Shown in pieces: positions 6,304 to 10,000 of a stretch of 10,000 bases of DNA. Numbering within the stretch: position 1 is the first letter of the stretch; the number at the start of each line of letters is the position of its first letter. The position numbers and the translations under genes were made by a program. This stretch comes from Candidatus Hydrogenedens sp. (lineage in GTDB: Bacteria; Hydrogenedentota; Hydrogenedentia; Hydrogenedentales; Hydrogenedentaceae): assembly GCA_020216745.1 (NCBI GenBank), contig JAIWNQ010000158.1:1-10000 (forward strand), read 5' to 3'. The notes under the pieces are model-generated. The model was not told where the DNA came from, ran no database searches, and saw only the letters and a list, made by a program, of their open reading frames with translations.

Positions 6304-7878
6304 TTAATGGTTATCTTTTTTAGAATCTACACCCATACACAAAAGGGATATCAATATGGCACCGACCAATATAAAATCTACAACAAATTTTACCACTCCT
6401 TTTTCTTTTATATCTTTTGTGTTACATCCACAAGTATTCTTATTTCCCGATATTTCTTCTTCGACTACTCTCGTATAAGATGATGATAAAGCTTGGGTAT
6501 TGTTATTATTTCCCGATATTTCTCCTTCGACTACTCCCTCTGAAATACCCTCTGGACTTCCTTCGAGACTACCTTCCAAGGGCATTTCTCCTTCTTCCGT
6601 TGTTTCTACCGGAGATGTAATTATTTGATTTTGCCAATACAAATAAGGATATGTTTGTCCTTCTGTTATTCTCCAAATGGAATTAAAATCCCAATTTACA
6701 AATGTATTGCTATTCTTCATTTCTGTTGTAGTCTTTCCCTCTCCCCCCATGGATATTGTTTGTCCCGATGCCTCTTTATCCCAATAGCAATTGGTAATAC
6801 CAGGAAGGGTTGTTTCACCTGCGTATCCACCGAAACCACCTATATTTTCTCCTATACCCTTTACTTTTCCTGCGGAATAAGAATTAGTTATTATACCTCC
6901 TAATGATGAGCCAAAAAAGCCCCCTACTTGACTACCTCCCCTTACGGAACTAAGAGAATAACAATTCTGAATAGAACCTTCATTTATCCCAGTTAGACCG
7001 CCTATTATTGAAGATGTGTCAGAACCAATAACCCATACAGATGCCGAAGAGCAACGAATTGTTCCACTAGAGGAATTTATACCGCATATACCTCCAGCAC
7101 CCTGTTGCACATCTACTATTTTCCCAACTGCAGAACTGTTTTGAATAAACCCATATTTATTGTAACCAACGAGGCCTCCACCACTAGTCTGACAAGATAC
7201 TACACTATTAGAATAACAATTTTCTATATTCCCTAAACCACCAAGGGATGTAGACCCATTTGCACCCAATAACCCACCACAAATTAGAGAACCTTTTACA
7301 GAACATTCTGCGGAACAATTTGAAACTGAACCAACATTCGTTCCTATTAGTCCACCAACGCATACACCTGCCGAATTATTACTGGAATTAAGATTAGAAT
7401 CTATTGTCCCTGTCACTTTACAATTATTCACTAATCCAAAATTAAATCCAATAAGCCCACCTATACCACCAAGGCCTTTGATGCTTACATTTTGTAAATT
7501 TACATTTACAATTTCACTATTTTTCCCGGTAAAATTAAATAATCCAATTGCAAGTGTCTCAGGGCGGTTTATATGTAAATTCCTTATGACATAATTTTTA
7601 CCATCAAATTTTCCATCGAAAAGCTTATCCATCGAAACACCAATAGGCTTAAATCCTGCTCCATTATTCCAATCTTTTGTAGAACTTGCATCTATATCTT
7701 GTGTTAACTCATATTCCCCATTGAGAGGATAATTAACATTTAAACCAATCTGCTGTAATTGTTCAATACTACTTATATATATTTTAGGGGTATCCTCACC
7801 TTCATAAATTTCCGAATAACTTATAAGAGAAAAAAAACATAAGAAACTCAAACCTATTAATACGTTTCTTGTTAACAT
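6304..7878 (-). CDS. GLUG-motif surface protein with acidic stalk, CGC cluster and C-terminal membrane anchor
   Basis: A 524-aa exported protein, probably displayed on the cell surface; ligand unknown. Signal peptide 1-22 (LTRNVLIGLSFLCFFSLISYS). The N-terminal cap at about 33-80 contains YELTQDIDAS and GFKPIG. From about 124 to 365 there are roughly eight GLUG-like rungs (pattern I.NCYS..V.G...VGG..G.N.G), a parallel beta-helix repeat known from bacterial surface proteins. The closing cap (364-415: CYWDKEASG, GKTTTEM, NWDFNSIW, YPYLYW) is shared with both other large proteins here. A Glu/Gly/Ser stalk (about 424-480) follows, with near-repeats VVEGEISGN (449) and VVEEEISGN (471), then NTCGCNTK (481-488), a hydrophobic segment (about 495-515) and a short charged tail SKKDNH. 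AAGGAG sits 6 nt upstream, and it is the first gene after the strong promoter. The Cys cluster plus membrane segment may be a sorting signal (inference). No catalytic motif seen. Confidence 0.88.
   Translation of the reverse strand: MLTRNVLIGLSFLCFFSLISYSEIYEGEDTPKIYISSIEQLQQIGLNVNYPLNGEYELTQDIDASSTKDWNNGAGFKPIGVSMDKLFDGKFDGKNYVIRNLHINRPETLAIGLFNFTGKNSEIVNVNLQNVSIKGLGGIGGLIGFNFGLVNNCKVTGTIDSNLNSSNNSAGVCVGGLIGTNVGSVSNCSAECSVKGSLICGGLLGANGSTSLGGLGNIENCYSNSVVSCQTSGGGLVGYNKYGFIQNSSAVGKIVDVQQGAGGICGINSSSGTIRCSSASVWVIGSDTSSIIGGLTGINEGSIQNCYSLSSVRGGSQVGGFFGSSLGGIITNSYSAGKVKGIGENIGGFGGYAGETTLPGITNCYWDKEASGQTISMGGEGKTTTEMKNSNTFVNWDFNSIWRITEGQTYPYLYWQNQIITSPVETTEEGEMPLEGSLEGSPEGISEGVVEGEISGNNNNTQALSSSYTRVVEEEISGNKNTCGCNTKDIKEKGVVKFVVDFILVGAILISLLCMGVDSKKDNH
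6441..6536. repeat. Direct repeat of 30 bp (one mismatch), 66 bp apart, in the stalk region
   Basis: Positions 6441-6470 and 6507-6536 match at 29 of 30 bases, in the same orientation and in frame (66 bp is 22 codons). They encode the paired VVEEEISGN and VVEGEISGN segments of the 524-aa protein's stalk. The single mismatch is the C/T difference behind Gly versus Glu. This suggests a recent internal duplication with diverged intervening sequence. Confidence 0.85.
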
Positions 7879-7884
7879 AACATA

Positions 7885-7890
7885 CTCCTT
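7885..7890 (-). promoter_or_regulatory. Shine-Dalgarno AAGGAG for the 524-aa GLUG protein
   Basis: AAGGAG lies 6 nt before the ATG at 7878 on the minus strand, behind a long A-rich stretch. It fixes the start of the first gene of the operon. Confidence 0.8.
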
Positions 7891-7950
7891 ATTTATTTTA
7901 ATTTTTTTTAATTTTTTTTATAAATTTATTATAAAAATTTATTGTTCACT

Positions 7951-7979
7951 ATTATATAAAACGACTTTTCTATTTTCAA
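7951..7979 (-). promoter_or_regulatory. Sigma-70-type promoter for the GLUG operon
   Basis: On the minus strand, TTGAAA (7979-7974) is followed by exactly 17 bp and then a perfect TATAAT (7956-7951). The -35 differs from consensus at one base. Transcription would start near 7944, giving a leader of about 66 nt before the ATG at 7878. The leader is strongly A-rich on the sense strand and contains an AT-only inverted repeat (7920-7927 with 7935-7942). This is the clearest promoter in the window. Confidence 0.72.
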
Positions 7980-7989
7980 ATTGAAAATA
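7971..7989. promoter_or_regulatory. Perfect palindrome overlapping the -35 box (candidate operator)
   Basis: TATTTTCAA-A-TTGAAAATA is an exact inverted repeat with 9-bp arms and a single central base. Its promoter-proximal arm contains the minus-strand -35 hexamer TTGAAA (7979-7974), so a dimeric regulator bound here would compete with RNA polymerase. The palindrome is directly visible; the operator role is inference, and no regulator gene is present in the window. Because the sequence is purely AT-rich around a short TTGAA core, chance symmetry cannot be fully excluded. Confidence 0.5.
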
Positions 7990-8345
7990 CTAAAAGACAT
8001 TATGGTAAACATAATAGTTAAATAATTATATATTAATATAATTATAGGAGAATAGCACATACTTCATAGCGTAATTAATAGATTGGGAATATATATTTAT
8101 TGCATCCATCATATTATTCTGATTTATCCTATTAATAATAACCATATCATATAATATAAACATAAAGTAATATTTCTGCCTGCCCGTTTGTAGCTATCTT
8201 AGTTTACAATCTTCGCATATAATTCATTTGGATGCTTTTTTGAAAATCTAGGGAACTTCTTGCAGGATTTTTTTGCAGGATTTTTTTTTCGATGTTATTC
8301 GGATATCTTGTAATGCTGTTCTTGTCCTATATGTAAATCTATCAT
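7990..8345. other. AT-rich intergenic region with no supported gene
   Basis: This is most of the 467-nt gap between the glycosidase-like gene and the GLUG operon. The part from about 7990 to 8170 is extremely AT-rich. I see no convincing gene, tRNA or strong terminator hairpin after the glycosidase stop. The contents I can support are a 13-bp tandem duplication (8262-8287) and a small inverted repeat ATTATG-5 nt-CATAAT (7999-8015) just upstream of the operon promoter. A 45-codon minus-strand reading frame (8163-8026) exists but has no ribosome-binding site. Confidence 0.6.
8262..8287. repeat. Perfect 13-bp tandem duplication, GCAGGATTTTTTT x2
   Basis: Two exact adjacent copies of GCAGGATTTTTTT (8262-8274 and 8275-8287) lie about 60-80 nt after the stop of the glycosidase-like gene. 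On the minus strand they read AAAAAAATCCTGC twice. There is no hairpin, so this is not a canonical terminator. Slippage or a short duplication is the simplest origin. Confidence 0.85.
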
Positions 8346-10000
8346 CTACTCCAAATTAATAACAGCAATATCATAAATTTGAATTTGAGGGACAACAATC
8401 TGGTACTCTTCCTGATCCTGAATAATGTCTAATGGAATTTGTGATGGGACCAGATAACACGTTGCTATCTTTTTATCTGAAGGAATATACCTTTTGGGTA
8501 TATGCAACCTGATTCCCTGGATAATAGGGACACTTTCAACCATGTGCCGTTCGGAACTCAAATACCCATTTACCCCACGATTGACAAGGTTGAGTAAGAT
8601 TTGATTTTCCCGCTGTCTTGTGGTTAATTCCACATACCACGGGGACTCACGCATAATTAGAAGTTTGTTGGTACCAAATTCTCGCAACCAGAATTCCAGA
8701 AGTTGGCGATATCCAGGAACCGGATGAGATGCATAATATTTGAAAAATGGTCCATATATAGCCATAACAGCACCAGTGCCGACCTCCTTTATTGTTACAG
8801 ATGGAAATCCAATCTCGTCTCTACCTTGCTCTTGATTATTCATTAAAGATGAAATTCCTTTCGCATTTATAACTCGTACCTTCTCATATTCTCCTGCAGT
8901 TGGCACAGCGGTTCCATCCGGTACTGGTAACCAACCCTTAACCTTCTCGCCAGTGCCTTCCACGCCTAACCAGTCTCCACATCGCTCAGCAAGGAAAGAA
9001 CCCGAGATAATTAGTTTACCTCCATTTTCTGTGTATTGTTTTACAGCATCCATAACCGTATCTGGAACATGGGCTCGTTCCGGAATAACCACTATTGGAT
9101 ACTGAGAGATAACCTTTACTAATGTATCCTCATTCACAATATCGACAGAATATCCTAATTCCAGAAGTATTGTAACTGCCCCTTCAACAGGCTGAATGAC
9201 TGAGCCATACTTTTGGTATAACGGCTCGTTCTCTTTGTAATAAGTTGTCTCACTATGAAGAACTGCTATTTGTGGTAATGTTTTTGTCTTAAAGCACCAG
9301 TTTTTCCGTTCCTTACAAAATTCGCCTGTTTTCGCTAATAAATCGGTATGCCAATCCACAAGCCGACCGGAACGTTTCGGATTATCATAAATAAATACAG
9401 ACCCACCTTGGGACAAAACCTCTGATAGTTCCTGACACAAATGCGGAACTGTTTTCATAACTTTTCCGATACTCGAAGAATGAATGAAACTCCATGCCAT
9501 TAAATCCCAAGGTTTACCTCGTGAAGCAAGAAAACGGGCCTCAAAACATGCCTCCTTTGCTCCGAATGAAGGCGTAAAATCACCGCTAAGATAATCTACA
9601 TTTGCCTCAATTGCTTCCGGTTGACGCATAGTGTAAAGCCAATTGCTACAAACCATACAGGATGGTTTAACCTTATGAACAGCCTCAACAATTTGTTGAA
9701 CATGTTTCGTAAATAAACCTCTATGAAAGGTAACCCATGCTTCCCAATTCACATCATCTTTCTTCTTTGGTATTTCCTTTATTCCTGTTGCCTCTGTAAA
9801 CTTCTGCTGACAACGTTCACACCAACACGGATAACTTGCCCAGTTCTCACCATCAATCCACATCCCATCAATATCGTATTCCTGTATAACTTCAAGCAAC
9901 TGAGGTATCATTAGTTGAGTATCATAATCACTTGTTCGGCATGTATTATTGGTATCTAATGTCCCATCCTGCTTTCTACGTCCCCATTCCGGATGTAATT
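8346..10000 (-). CDS. Glycoside-hydrolase-like protein (GHL6/GH29/GH42-type), 5'-truncated by window edge
   Basis: Likely acts on a carbohydrate; substrate not predictable. The minus frame is open from the edge (first full codon 9996-9998) to the TAG at 8346-8348, giving 550 visible residues. The Met codon at 9909-9911 is internal: the 29 codons before it read as protein (LHPEWGRRKQDGTLD...) and no clear Shine-Dalgarno precedes it. Counting from that Met, WIDGENW (18-24) fits the end of a TIM-barrel strand where GH29-like enzymes carry the nucleophile Asp, making D20 a candidate. A CxCxxC cluster follows (C29, C31, C34), as in hypothetical glycosyl hydrolase 6-type proteins. Residues about 213-310 (PQIAVLHSE, LGYSVDIVNED, YPIVVIPERA, NGGKLIISGS) resemble the flavodoxin/GATase-like trimerisation domain of GH42 beta-galactosidases. 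The C-terminal ~100 residues look all-beta. Any signal peptide lies outside the window. The family is fairly sure, the activity is not. Confidence 0.8.
   Translation of the reverse strand, partial: LHPEWGRRKQDGTLDTNNTCRTSDYDTQLMIPQLLEVIQEYDIDGMWIDGENWASYPCWCERCQQKFTEATGIKEIPKKKDDVNWEAWVTFHRGLFTKHVQQIVEAVHKVKPSCMVCSNWLYTMRQPEAIEANVDYLSGDFTPSFGAKEACFEARFLASRGKPWDLMAWSFIHSSSIGKVMKTVPHLCQELSEVLSQGGSVFIYDNPKRSGRLVDWHTDLLAKTGEFCKERKNWCFKTKTLPQIAVLHSETTYYKENEPLYQKYGSVIQPVEGAVTILLELGYSVDIVNEDTLVKVISQYPIVVIPERAHVPDTVMDAVKQYTENGGKLIISGSFLAERCGDWLGVEGTGEKVKGWLPVPDGTAVPTAGEYEKVRVINAKGISSLMNNQEQGRDEIGFPSVTIKEVGTGAVMAIYGPFFKYYASHPVPGYRQLLEFWLREFGTNKLLIMRESPWYVELTTRQRENQILLNLVNRGVNGYLSSERHMVESVPIIQGIRLHIPKRYIPSDKKIATCYLVPSQIPLDIIQDQEEYQIVVPQIQIYDIAVINLE

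Noticed and set aside
7920..7942. Inverted repeat ATAAATTT-7 nt-AAATTTAT in the leader of the 524-aa gene as a riboswitch or attenuator
   Set aside because: The stem is only A-T pairs in a very AT-rich stretch and is not followed by a U-run in the direction of transcription.
7981..8015. Divergent plus-strand promoter from the other arm of the palindrome (TTGAAA at 7981-7986)
   Set aside because: No -10-like hexamer at 16-18 bp; the nearest candidate (CATAAT at 8010) is 23 bp away, and no plus-strand gene follows.
8026..8163. 45-codon minus-strand frame in the intergenic region (starts MFILYDMVIIN)
   Set aside because: No Shine-Dalgarno, no recognisable family, very AT-rich sequence with biased Ile/Asn/Tyr content; longer than expected in such DNA but not enough to call a gene.

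Overview
The window looks like an AT-rich bacterial chromosome segment with every recognisable gene on the minus strand, so transcription runs from 10000 towards 1. The encoded proteins are exported, repetitive and modular: GLUG-type solenoids, PASTA, FN3, cohesin/dockerin and EF-hand modules, Glu-Gly-rich stalks and C-terminal membrane anchors. This style, especially acidic EGE repeats just before a C-terminal hydrophobic segment, reminds me of the Hydrogenedentota/PVC-like lineages of anaerobic sludge and sediment. That placement is a low-confidence impression; no rRNA or marker gene is present.

Layout in transcription order. (1) 10000-8346: the 3' part of a glycoside-hydrolase-like gene (GHL6/GH29/GH42-type barrel plus a flavodoxin/GATase-like trimerisation domain). 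Its frame stays open to the window edge, so the Met at 9911 is internal. (2) 8345-7879: a 467-nt, very AT-rich intergenic region. It holds a 13-bp tandem duplication and a near-consensus sigma-70 promoter (TTGAAA-17-TATAAT) whose -35 is overlapped by a perfect 9+1+9 palindrome. (3) 7878-6304: a 524-aa GLUG surface protein. (4) 6288-4423: a 621-aa GLUG surface protein 15 nt downstream, with a Shine-Dalgarno sequence next to the previous stop codon. (5) 4286-3864: a small lipoprotein-like gene whose natural signal peptide is interrupted by an in-frame TAG. (6) 3821-210: a 1203-aa mosaic surface protein that starts with the same GLUG module. (7) 200-182: an 8-bp hairpin 10 nt after the last stop, a likely transcript end.

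Genes 3 to 6 may form one transcription unit of about 7.8 kb, running from the promoter near 7951-7979 to the hairpin at 182-200, with a possible secondary promoter before the lipoprotein. The three large proteins share a signal peptide, an N-terminal cap (DIDAS...GF.PIG), GLUG rungs with a recurring Cys, and a C-terminal cap (WD.E.S...M......WDFN.VW.I..G..YP.L.W). After the caps they diverge: two end in Cys-Gly-Cys clusters plus a membrane segment, one ends in an 11-residue acidic tandem repeat plus a membrane segment, and one carries a long binding-module tail. My inference is a locus of duplicated, diversified cell-surface proteins for adhesion or surface layering. No enzyme activity is evident in them. 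The upstream glycosidase-like gene has a different role and probably belongs to a separate transcript.
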